Assembly: GCF_024498075.1 (NCBI RefSeq)
Contig: NZ_JANHOF010000001.1
Location: 1,364,001 to 1,428,000, forward strand
Direction of reading: 5' to 3'
DNA length: 64,000 nt
From: Paenibacillus mendelii
GTDB lineage: Bacteria > Bacillota > Bacilli > Paenibacillales > Paenibacillaceae
The notes below the pieces were generated by a model. The model did no database searches, was not told the origin of the DNA, and saw only the letters and a list, made by a program, of their open reading frames with translations. A program made the translations under genes and the position numbers. Every line of letters begins with the position of its first letter. Positions within the stretch are counted from its first letter, which is position 1. Positions 38,577-45,903 of the stretch are shown piece after piece.

Positions 38577-38578
38577 TA
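38552..38578 (+). terminator. Terminator of leader-like unit 1
   Basis: GGGAGGCC, GCAA, GGCCTCCC (38553-38560 and 38565-38572) form a perfect 8-bp stem with a tetraloop, followed by a weakly T-rich TTCCTACTTT. It would end a plus-strand transcript; addB lies on the other strand and starts elsewhere. Confidence 0.7.
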
Positions 38579-38635
38579 CTTTCACAGATAACCGCGCCAC
38601 CTAAAATAATAATTGGGAATTATGATATTTTTTTC

Positions 38636-38664
38636 TTTCCATTGTGAAACGTTTTCATTATACT
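38636..38664 (+). promoter_or_regulatory. Candidate promoter of leader-like unit 2
   Basis: TTTCCA (38636-38641) and TATACT (38659-38664) are separated by 17 bases. The -10 is good and the -35 weak. The spacer contains TGAAACGTTTTCA, a near-palindrome that could be an operator. It lies about 40 bases ahead of the mini-ORF at 38705. Confidence 0.45.
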
Positions 38665-38704
38665 TGGGATGTCAGACACATTCATACATAAGGGAGGTTA
38701 AACC

Positions 38705-38746
38705 ATGCTGAATATCGCGGAAGCAAGGCAACGAGAACGCAACTGA
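38705..38746 (+). CDS. Candidate leader peptide, 13 residues, ahead of the ABC exporter genes
   Basis: ATG at 38705 with GGGAGG at an ideal distance encodes MLNIAEARQRERN and stops at TGA (38744-38746). It is preceded by a candidate promoter and followed 51 bases later by a terminator, then by the regulator and ABC exporter genes. This matches the plan of ribosome-mediated attenuation seen ahead of some drug exporter genes. The peptide's short length makes coding evidence weak, so the call rests on the ribosome site and context. Confidence 0.5.
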   Translation: MLNIAEARQRERN

Positions 38747-38797
38747 ATAGCCTCTGCTCCCAATCGTTACTCCATGAATAGAGAATACGATGCTTGG

Positions 38798-38827
38798 ACA
38801 CGGTTTTTGGCTAATCGTGTTTTTTTT
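38798..38827 (+). terminator. Terminator (candidate attenuator) upstream of the CD3324-ABC genes
   Basis: ACACGGTT, a seven-base loop and AATCGTGT form an 8-bp stem with one G-T pair, followed by seven T. It stands between a promoter-linked mini-ORF and the genes at 38860-41920, so it must be read through or bypassed for their expression from that promoter. An upstream AATCGT at 38762-38767 repeats part of the 3' arm and could compete for pairing. Confidence 0.7.
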
Positions 38828-38859
38828 GACTTCAAAATTAGAAAAGGAGGCGGAAGGCA

Positions 38860-38961
38860 ATGATTCAATCAACAAATTTGAATGAATTAGGTAACGCATA
38901 CCGGTTTGAGGAGGATGTTTATCGTGATCTACAAAAATGGAAAAGATGTGCTTCCCCCTAG
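38860..38961 (+). CDS. Small ORF overlapping the start of the CD3324-type gene
   Basis: 33 residues (MIQSTNLNELGNAYRFEEDV, ending RCASP). The ATG is well placed behind AAAAGGAGG. The frame runs across the ribosome site and first 38 bases of the CD3324-type gene in another frame, so its translation could open or block that site. No homologue is recognised. It may be a translational coupler rather than a functional protein. Confidence 0.5.
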   Translation: MIQSTNLNELGNAYRFEEDVYRDLQKWKRCASP

Positions 38962-39247
38962 TTTGCTGAAGGAGCTGCAATCCTATATCCAAGGCGAACT
39001 AGTCTATATTCCTAAGCTTCAGAGTGAACGGGCCGGCTGGGGTGAGAAAAGCGGCACCCGTTCGATGATTGCTAAACGAAATGAAGAAATTTATCACTCT
39101 TATACAAGCGGAAGCTCCGTTTCGGAGCTTGAACGGCAGTTTCATCTGTCTACCGAAAGCATTCGAAAAATTATCGTGAAATTGCGCGGAACGAAAAAAT
39201 TCCAGTTTGCAGATCGAGAGAAGGAAATCGCGCATGCCGATACTTGA
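38924..39247 (+). CDS. CD3324 family helix-turn-helix protein
   Basis: 107 residues: IYKNGKDVLPPSLLKELQSY and GELVYIPKLQSERAGWG are the family's N-terminal marks. A C-terminal helix-turn-helix follows (residues about 55-100, RNEEIYHSYTSGSSVSELER and LSTESIRKIIVKLRG), like Mor-type regulators. The start is GTG at 38924, nine bases after GAGGAGG; a TTG six codons earlier is part of that site. It overlaps the ABC exporter gene by 14 bases, so it is probably its regulator, by inference from position. Confidence 0.85.
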   Translation: MIYKNGKDVLPPSLLKELQSYIQGELVYIPKLQSERAGWGEKSGTRSMIAKRNEEIYHSYTSGSSVSELERQFHLSTESIRKIIVKLRGTKKFQFADREKEIAHADT

Positions 39248-41426
39248 TCAGCTTCCGGGAGCCATCCGCTCCGCTCTTCCAACCGAGCCGCTGTTCAGCG
39301 CCCGAACGGATTTATTGATTGACGGCTTGTTCGGCGAGCAATGGCTCACGGTAACGGAGACGGAGATTACCGTATGGAACGAGAGCGGCTCGCCGCTTAC
39401 GGCGATAGCGGTAGAGGAACTGAAAGATGCCCGTGCAGTCAGCGGCATTGGCGGAGGCACTTTACTGGCCGATACGGCAAGCGGTCCGGTCGTCGTTGTC
39501 CGCTATACCGCGGCTCTAACTTCTATATTCGGCTTTGCGGCCAAGCTGCTCAGCTCCATGGCCAAGGGCGAGGAGCGCCCCATGCTGTCGGAGAAGGAGC
39601 TGCCGCAGCAATGTCCCAAGTGCCGCAATCCGCTGCAGGAAGGCACGCAGACCTGCCCGGTATGTAAGAACAACGGTAAGGTCATCCTTCGCATGCTCGG
39701 GTATGCGAAGCCTTATAAGCTTCAAATGGCGGCGGCCGCAATCATGCTCGTGATTACGACATTAGTAGAGCTCGTCCCGCCTTACCTAACCAAGATTATA
39801 CTCGATGACGTCCTTCAGCCGAAAGATACGGGTTCTAAGCTGTTGTGGATCGTTATCGGGCTCGCCGCTACCTCTGTCACCATGGCCGTCATGCAGACGC
39901 TCCGGGGCCTGATCGGCGTCTGGGTTGGCTCCAAGCTGATGGGCGACCTGCGCCGCGATATCTACGACGCATTGATGCGGTTATCGCTCGCCTTCTTCGA
40001 CAGACGCCAGACCTCGCAGTTCATCGGCCGGGTCAACAGCGATTCCGAAGCCATGCGGCAGTTTATGACCGATGGTATCATTTGGGTGACTGGTGAGTCG
40101 CTGAAGATGATTGCGATCTTCGCCATCATGTTTAACTTAAGTTGGAAATTGACGCTGCTGGCCCTCCTGCCGATGCCGCTGATGGTTGTCTTTTCGTTAA
40201 CGCTGTGGCCCATGATCGGACGCCGCTGGTACCAGCAATGGCGATCGATCTTCCGGCTCAACGTGCTCGTCGGCGACTCCCTTCAAGGTATTCGGGTCGT
40301 CAAGGCATTCGGTCAGGAATCGACCGAAATATCTCGATACCAGACAGCCAACCAGGACGTCGTACGGAACAATATCCGTATTGAAGGCCTATGGCAGGGC
40401 ATGTTTCCCCTCTTCTCCCTCGTAGCTGGCGCAGGCACGCTGCTGATCTGGTATTACGGCGGCTGGTCCGTGCTGAAGGGTGAAATCTCGATCGGGCTAT
40501 TAATCGCGCTGATTACGTATTTGGGCATGCTGCTCGGTCCGCTTCAATGGGTAAGCCAAATGATCAACTGGGCCAGCCATGCGATTTCCGCGGCTGACCG
40601 GGTTTTCGAAATTATGGATACCCCTTCTGAGGTGCCGGATACGCGAGATCCGGCTGTAATCGGGCGCGTGAGAGGCGCAGTCGAGTTTAGCAACGTAACC
40701 TATGGGTACGAGAAGCATCATCCGGTATTGAAAAATATCGATTTGAACGTAGCCGAGGGCGAGATGATCGGATTGGTCGGCCACTCCGGTGCAGGCAAGT
40801 CCACCTTCATTAATATGATCTGCCGCTTCTACGATACCGATACCGGCCATATTACGATCGATGGTGTCGATCTCCGGAATATCAGCCAGACAGATCTGCG
40901 CAAGCAGATCGGAGTCGTGCTGCAGGAAACCTTCCTGTTCGACGGCACGATTGCCGAGAACATCGCCTATTCGAAACCGGACGCGACGCCGGAAGAGATT
41001 ATGCGGGCAGCGAAAATCGCCAATGCCCACGACTTTATCGTACGGCTTCCGGACGGATACGACACACGAGTCGGCGAGCGCGGTCATCGGCTCTCGGGAG
41101 GCGAGAAGCAGCGGGTTTCTATTGCCCGGGCAATTATTCACGATCCGCGCATTCTGATATTGGATGAAGCAACCGCTTCGGTAGACACAGAGACGGAGCG
41201 GCAAATTCAAGAAGCCATATCTCGCCTTGTAAAGGGGCGTACGACATTCGCAATCGCCCACCGCCTCTCCACGCTGCGCAACGCCAACCGGCTCGTCGTG
41301 CTGGAGCGCGGCAAGATCGTCGAGGTCGGTACGCATGAGGACCTGCTCGAGAAGGAAGGCATCTACTTCAAGCTTGTCGAGGCGCAGAAAGAAATGTCCC
41401 AAATTAAGGGGGTTGAAAGCGCATGA
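39234..41426 (+). CDS. ABC exporter (fused permease-ATPase) with N-terminal zinc ribbon
   Basis: 730 residues. The first 120 form a soluble domain with PH-like strand spacing. A zinc ribbon CPKC...CPVC (about 127-145) comes next, then a six-helix exporter membrane domain (about 165-450) and an ATPase with Walker A GHSGAGKST (about 517), signature LSGGEKQR (about 620) and Walker B ILILDEATASVD. It should work as a homodimer (or paired half-transporter) exporting a lipid, peptide or drug. The extra soluble domain plus ribbon is not part of a standard exporter. The start at 39234 follows AAGGA. It overlaps both neighbours, so the three genes are coupled. Confidence 0.9.
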   Translation: MPILDQLPGAIRSALPTEPLFSARTDLLIDGLFGEQWLTVTETEITVWNESGSPLTAIAVEELKDARAVSGIGGGTLLADTASGPVVVVRYTAALTSIFGFAAKLLSSMAKGEERPMLSEKELPQQCPKCRNPLQEGTQTCPVCKNNGKVILRMLGYAKPYKLQMAAAAIMLVITTLVELVPPYLTKIILDDVLQPKDTGSKLLWIVIGLAATSVTMAVMQTLRGLIGVWVGSKLMGDLRRDIYDALMRLSLAFFDRRQTSQFIGRVNSDSEAMRQFMTDGIIWVTGESLKMIAIFAIMFNLSWKLTLLALLPMPLMVVFSLTLWPMIGRRWYQQWRSIFRLNVLVGDSLQGIRVVKAFGQESTEISRYQTANQDVVRNNIRIEGLWQGMFPLFSLVAGAGTLLIWYYGGWSVLKGEISIGLLIALITYLGMLLGPLQWVSQMINWASHAISAADRVFEIMDTPSEVPDTRDPAVIGRVRGAVEFSNVTYGYEKHHPVLKNIDLNVAEGEMIGLVGHSGAGKSTFINMICRFYDTDTGHITIDGVDLRNISQTDLRKQIGVVLQETFLFDGTIAENIAYSKPDATPEEIMRAAKIANAHDFIVRLPDGYDTRVGERGHRLSGGEKQRVSIARAIIHDPRILILDEATASVDTETERQIQEAISRLVKGRTTFAIAHRLSTLRNANRLVVLERGKIVEVGTHEDLLEKEGIYFKLVEAQKEMSQIKGVESA

Positions 41427-41920
41427 AGGACCCCTATGAAATTTATATGCTGGAGCCGGAGCGCATTTCATTCAGCCGAGGCCCAGGCGGCGTATTCCAA
41501 GGTGTCATCGACGGAAAAGAATACGAAGAAATTATCGTTCATCGGGCATTTCCGTTTCTGTATACCTCGCAATTCATTTCTGTTCGCGACGCCAAGGAAG
41601 AGGAAATCGGTGTCATTCGCGATATTGCAGAGCTCGATGAGGAGAGCCGAGCGGAGATGGAGCGTGAGCTGCAGTTCCGCTACTTCCTTCCGCGCGTAAC
41701 GCGGGTGGACAGTGTCAAGCACCGGACGGATCTATGGATCTGGGAGCTGCAAACCAATCTCGGCCCCACCCGGCTCGTCATGCGAAATTTGCACGAGCAT
41801 ATGCAATTTCCCGGCGGAAGCCGTATCGTCTTGACCGATATGAACGGCAAGCGCTGTGAAATCGGAGACTGGAAAGCACTCGATAGTCACAGCCGTAAAC
41901 AGCTTCGTGACGTGGTCTAG
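41423..41920 (+). CDS. DUF1854 family protein
   Basis: 165 residues matching DUF1854, which is often next to ABC exporter genes of this kind. Marks are FPFLYTSQFISVRDA (about 43-57), EIGVIRDIAEL, and the RYFLPRVTRV segment (about 86-95). It has no signal or membrane segment, so it is cytoplasmic and may be an accessory to the exporter's ATPase or soluble N-domain. ATGA overlap with the exporter gene gives coupled, near-equal synthesis. Biochemical role is unknown. Confidence 0.85.
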   Translation: MKDPYEIYMLEPERISFSRGPGGVFQGVIDGKEYEEIIVHRAFPFLYTSQFISVRDAKEEEIGVIRDIAELDEESRAEMERELQFRYFLPRVTRVDSVKHRTDLWIWELQTNLGPTRLVMRNLHEHMQFPGGSRIVLTDMNGKRCEIGDWKALDSHSRKQLRDVV

Positions 41921-41939
41921 GAGCCCCGTCATTCAAGCA

Positions 41940-41985
41940 GCCCGACCGAATCTATCCGACTTGGATAAATTCGGTCGGGCGTTTT
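41940..41985 (+). terminator. Terminator after the DUF1854 gene
   Basis: GCCCGACCGAATCTATCC and GGATAAATTCGGTCGGGC form a long, almost perfect 18-bp stem around GACTT, followed by GTTTTAATT. It lies 20 bases after the stop and closes the CD3324-ABC-DUF1854 unit. Confidence 0.88.
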
Positions 41986-42188
41986 AATTATCAGGACAGC
42001 TCCCTATCCCGCTTGCCCTCCGCTCACATCCTATTCCTATCTATTTATCGAGCATTCATGACGTGGTATAGTTAAATGCGTGTATCATGAATTGACGCCC
42101 TATCAGCTTCTTTATGTGATGCCTCAAGGCGAAACGGGAAAATCCAATCTGCATTCCCCATGTTCAAATAAATAAGGCAGGTGATCGT

Positions 42189-42686
42189 ATGTATCCATCC
42201 GCAGCCTATCAGGGCACCCGGGATGAAAACATCGCGCTTTTGCTGCAGCAGTTACAAGCGCTTATCGAGGACGAACCGAACCCTGTCGCCAATCTTGCCA
42301 ATGCTTCCGCATTGCTCGCTCAGTTTCTGGACGAAATCAATTGGGTCGGCTTTTATATGGCGGAAGGCGATGAGCTGGTTCTGGGACCGTTCCAAGGCTT
42401 GCCGGCATGCGTCAGAATTCCGTTCGGCAAAGGCGTCTGCGGTACCGCAGCGGCTAGCGGACAGACGGTTATCGTCCCGGATGTACACAAGTTTCCAGGC
42501 CATATCGCATGCGATGCAGCATCGCAATCGGAGATTGTCTTGCCGCTGATCAAAGATGGCCGCCTGCTCGGAGTACTGGATATCGATAGTCCAATCACGA
42601 ATCGGTTCAATGAAACGGACCGGATCGAGCTTGAACGCTTCGTTCAAGCCTTAGTCACCTACTTGAACGTATCGAGTTCGTTATGA
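42189..42686 (+). CDS. GAF-domain free methionine-(R)-sulfoxide reductase
   Basis: 165 residues, one GAF domain. The three cysteines of the fRMsr family are present: GLPACVRIPFG (about 76), KGVCGTAA (about 86) and HIACDAAS (about 110), as is the closing LLGVLDIDSP. The enzyme reduces free methionine-R-sulfoxide in oxidative stress defence. An AGGTGAT site precedes the ATG at 42189. It is a stand-alone gene with its own terminator. Confidence 0.9.
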   Translation: MYPSAAYQGTRDENIALLLQQLQALIEDEPNPVANLANASALLAQFLDEINWVGFYMAEGDELVLGPFQGLPACVRIPFGKGVCGTAAASGQTVIVPDVHKFPGHIACDAASQSEIVLPLIKDGRLLGVLDIDSPITNRFNETDRIELERFVQALVTYLNVSSSL

Positions 42687-42738
42687 AGTTCGAATGCCCG
42701 ATCATGCGGTTCGGCAGCGACAAGCACGTCTAATTAAC

Positions 42739-42778
42739 AAGAACCTTCGAGCCGCTTGAACGGGTCGAAGGTTCTTTG
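42739..42778 (+). terminator. Terminator after the fRMsr gene
   Basis: AAGAACCTTCGA and TCGAAGGTTCTT form a 12-bp perfect stem around GCCGCTTGAACGGG, followed by TGTTT. It may act on both strands, also serving as a barrier for the minus-strand aminotransferase gene. Confidence 0.8.
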
Positions 42779-42845
42779 TTTAGAATTGATCTCCAAGCTG
42801 CCAGCGGCTATAGTCGTCTCTATCGGCTATCTGCCCTGTGCTCGC

Positions 42846-44141
42846 TTAGCGTTCAGCTCTTATCTTCTTGACGCTCGCCAATTGCACGCACAGACATAGC
42901 ACATCTATGGCCGTCTCCAGCTCATTCAACGCCGGAAATGTCGGGGCTATGCGAATATTGCGGTCCCGATGATCTTTTCCGTAAGGGAAGGTTGCGCCCG
43001 CAGGAGTCAGCGTAACGCCGGCTTGGGCTGCCAGACGCACGACCTCTTGAGCACAGCCGTCTAATGTATTCAGGCTAATGAAATAACCGCCGTTCGGTTT
43101 ATTCCAAGACGCTATGTTCTTACCGCCCAGCTCTGCCTCAAGCTTGTTTAAGACCAGCTCGAATTTGGGATTAATAATGGCTGCGTGTTTGTTCATATGT
43201 TCGCTAATCTGTTCCATATTGCTCAGAAAGCGAACATGCCGAAGCTGATTTATTTTATCGGGACCAATGGTTTGGACCGAAATCTGTTTTCGGATCACAT
43301 TCAAATTTTCTTCGCTTGCGGCCAGAACGGCAACACCCGAACCCGGTAATGTAATTTTGGAGGTCGAGCTGAACATAAAAGCGCGGTGGGGATTTCCGGC
43401 TGACTTGCAGGCGGCAAGCATATTCTTAAGCGGATCGGGACGGCTCGTTAAATGATGTACCGTATACGCATCGTCCCAGAATATACGAAAGTCCTTTGCT
43501 TTCGTCGTCATCCGTGCAAGCCGGTCAACCGTTTCATCCGAGTAGGTTATTCCGTCAGGATTGCTATATTTGGGCACGCACCATATGCCTTTGATCGAAT
43601 CGTCTTCACGGACAAGCTGCTCAACCGCATCCATCTCCGGACCATCCTTCAGCAGATCAACGACGATCATCTCGATATTGAAGAGCTCGCATATTGCAAA
43701 ATGTCTGTCGTACCCCGGACTTGGGCACAAGAATTTGACGGTCTGCTGTTTTCCCCATGGTGATTCGCTGCCGTATACACCATGCAGCATGGCTCTTGAT
43801 ATAGCATCATGCATCATATTCAAGCTTGAATTGCCGCCGATGATGACTTCACTGGTTCCAACCTCGAGCATCTGAGCGAATAATTCCTTCGCTTCAGGAA
43901 TCCCGTCAACCCCTCCGTAGTTAAGGCAATCCGAGCCGTCCACTGTCTTTAAGGTATCGTCAGACCGCAGAATATCGAGCATTCCCACAGAAAGCTCAAG
44001 CTGTTCTGAGCAGGGCTTCCCTCTAGACATATCTAATTTCAACTTCCGATTCTTATACGCCCCGTACCGTTCTTCCAATTGCAGAACCTGGTTGTTCAAT
44101 TGATTCTCGTCTAAACGCTGGTAATCGGTATGACGATCCAT
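42846..44141 (-). CDS. Aminotransferase class I/II (aspartate/alanine type, PF12897-like)
   Basis: 431 residues of a fold-type I PLP enzyme. The PLP lysine lies in FSSTSKITLPGSG (about residue 255), with WDDAYTVHH and CVPKYSNPDG upstream. The N-terminal KLDMSRGKPCSEQLELS is typical of the aspartate aminotransferase subgroup in Actinobacteria and Firmicutes. It should transfer an amino group between an amino acid and 2-oxoglutarate; the acceptor is not known. I chose the ATG at 44141 behind AAGGAGGAG rather than a TTG eight codons before. Confidence 0.9.
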   Translation of the reverse strand: MDRHTDYQRLDENQLNNQVLQLEERYGAYKNRKLKLDMSRGKPCSEQLELSVGMLDILRSDDTLKTVDGSDCLNYGGVDGIPEAKELFAQMLEVGTSEVIIGGNSSLNMMHDAISRAMLHGVYGSESPWGKQQTVKFLCPSPGYDRHFAICELFNIEMIVVDLLKDGPEMDAVEQLVREDDSIKGIWCVPKYSNPDGITYSDETVDRLARMTTKAKDFRIFWDDAYTVHHLTSRPDPLKNMLAACKSAGNPHRAFMFSSTSKITLPGSGVAVLAASEENLNVIRKQISVQTIGPDKINQLRHVRFLSNMEQISEHMNKHAAIINPKFELVLNKLEAELGGKNIASWNKPNGGYFISLNTLDGCAQEVVRLAAQAGVTLTPAGATFPYGKDHRDRNIRIAPTFPALNELETAIDVLCLCVQLASVKKIRAER

Positions 44142-44241
44142 TCTCCTACTCCTCCTTAAAGACATTCGACCAAATTATAACATACATTTCGGTTTGAGCT
44201 TCCTTCTTCGCAGCAATTCAGGACGTGTAAACCAAATACGC

Positions 44242-44281
44242 AAAAAAGCCTTCCCGGAATAGCTTCATTCCGGAAAGGCTT
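44242..44281 (-). terminator. Terminator after the rRNA methyltransferase gene
   Basis: On the minus strand AAGCCTTTCCGGAAT and ATTCCGGGAAGGCTT form a 15-bp stem with one mismatch, followed by six T. It lies 10 bases after the stop. Confidence 0.88.
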
Positions 44282-44290
44282 GCTTGTTAT

Positions 44291-45778
44291 CTACCGGCTG
44301 CGCACCTCAAAGATGCCAAATTTCAAATAGTGGCCTTCGCTCACGCCCACGATTTGGGGATGATCCTTGCCGGCTGCACGCCATTCGATCAGCCGCAGCA
44401 CTTTGCCGGCATCAACCGCCGCAGCCTGAATCGTCTCCAGAAACAGATCAGGCCGCATATGATACGAGCAGCTTGCCGTGACCAGGTAGCCGCCCTCATT
44501 GACGAGCTTCAAGCCTTGGAGATTAATATCCTTATATCCGCGAATCGCGCCTTGGACCGCGCTCTTCGTCTTGGCGAACGCCGGCGGGTCGAGGATGACA
44601 ACGTCCCACGTCCTGCCTGCCGCGCCCAGCGGCTTGGAGGTATCTGTCTTGGAAGCGCCGCTTCCTCCAGCCTTGCCCCGTTCGATCCGGTCCGAGAGTC
44701 CCTTCGCTTGGACTCGCAAATAGTCGAACGCATCCGCGACGACAAATTCAACACGGTCCTCGAAGCCGTTGCGGGCGACATTGCGGCGAGCCGTCTCGAT
44801 CGCATGCTCGGAAACATCCAGGCAGGTGACCTTCTTGGCTCCGTACTTGCAAGCATGCAGGGTGAAGCTGCCCGTATGCGCAAAGCATTCCAGTACAGTA
44901 GCCCCATCCCAATAGGGATACGTCACGATATTGCCATTCGCATTCACCGGGACAAGCACACTCTGCTGCAGCGTCTGCAGCGCTCCCGTATCATCGCCAG
45001 CAATATCCGTCTCGACCACAGCTGCATCGTCAGGAGAAGCACTGCCCGGGCTGTCTGTTGGCCAACCTTCAGGCAGCTCCTCCTGAAGGCGCTCCATCAA
45101 TCCAATTCCGCTTCGCGCCCCCCACCCGTTCATGAGCGGCGCAATGGAAGCCCGATTCTCGCGTTGGTCGAAAAAATAGCCCGTTTTCTGCCCTTCCACG
45201 ATATCGACTTCCATGAGCAGGCCGTTCTCCCGTATATCGACGATTCGCGGGCACTCTCCATATAAGACACCCGTTCTTTCCTCCAACCCTTCAAGCGCTC
45301 TCACAGATACATCGCTGCGCTCGTAGATGCCCTGAGGTGAGAACACCTCGATAAGCATGCGAACGATCGTATCACGGTTGACATCCATGCCTAGAGTCAG
45401 CAGCTGGATAACGAGAACTTCACCGAACCGATCCACAATCAGACCAGGCAGAAAATCCGCTTCTCCATAGACTAGCCGGCAGTCCGAGCCGTCTACGAAT
45501 CGCCGGCGGTGCCGGGCACAATGCTCGAATCGTTCCCGGAAGAATTCCTCGTCCATCGTTTGGAGCTCCGTATAGGCAACAATTCTCACCGTAATTTGCG
45601 ATTGCGGATTCCAGTAGCCTGTTGCCAAATAGCGTCCCTGATGGTTAACGATGTCCACGAGCGCCCCTGGCACTGCCGTCCCGTCCATACGATCGATTTC
45701 ACTTGCAAACAGCCAAGGATGTCCTTGCTCCAGCCTCTTCTTTCGATCACGCTTCAATATTATTTTTGCACGTTCCAT
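44291..45778 (-). CDS. Class I SAM-dependent rRNA (cytosine-C5) methyltransferase, RlmI-like, with inserts
   Basis: 495 residues. An N-terminal PUA domain (about 1-80; KIILKRDRKKRLEQGHPWLF) is followed by the RlmI-type methyltransferase: ECFAHTGSFTLHACKYGA (about 297-314) binds SAM, and ILDPPAFAKTKSA (about 395-407) is the catalytic DPPAF motif. RlmI makes 5-methylcytidine in 23S rRNA. Typical members have about 395-400 residues; two low-complexity inserts (about 218-288 and 356-388, rich in Gly, Asp, Ser, Ala) explain the extra length. I start at the ATG at 45778 near GGGCGG. An upstream extension has no support. Confidence 0.9.
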   Translation of the reverse strand: MERAKIILKRDRKKRLEQGHPWLFASEIDRMDGTAVPGALVDIVNHQGRYLATGYWNPQSQITVRIVAYTELQTMDEEFFRERFEHCARHRRRFVDGSDCRLVYGEADFLPGLIVDRFGEVLVIQLLTLGMDVNRDTIVRMLIEVFSPQGIYERSDVSVRALEGLEERTGVLYGECPRIVDIRENGLLMEVDIVEGQKTGYFFDQRENRASIAPLMNGWGARSGIGLMERLQEELPEGWPTDSPGSASPDDAAVVETDIAGDDTGALQTLQQSVLVPVNANGNIVTYPYWDGATVLECFAHTGSFTLHACKYGAKKVTCLDVSEHAIETARRNVARNGFEDRVEFVVADAFDYLRVQAKGLSDRIERGKAGGSGASKTDTSKPLGAAGRTWDVVILDPPAFAKTKSAVQGAIRGYKDINLQGLKLVNEGGYLVTASCSYHMRPDLFLETIQAAAVDAGKVLRLIEWRAAGKDHPQIVGVSEGHYLKFGIFEVRSR

Positions 45779-45903
45779 CATCTTTCCGCCCTTTCCTATC
45801 CTTAAGCCGCCCCGCCTGGAGCATGGCTTGTCATGCCTGTCCGCAAACAAGCATATGTATATCGTTACAGCGTTCAATTGGATATATAAAGGAGATCTGC
45901 CCC

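Noticed and set aside
38643..38658. CcpA cre site in the leader-unit-2 promoter
   Set aside because: TGAAACGTTTTCA is one base short of the cre spacing, so I do not call it; another repressor could still use it.
40500..41471. Minus-strand frame of 323 codons opposite the ABC exporter ATPase
   Set aside because: Shadow of the exporter gene; no ribosome site and no domain marks.
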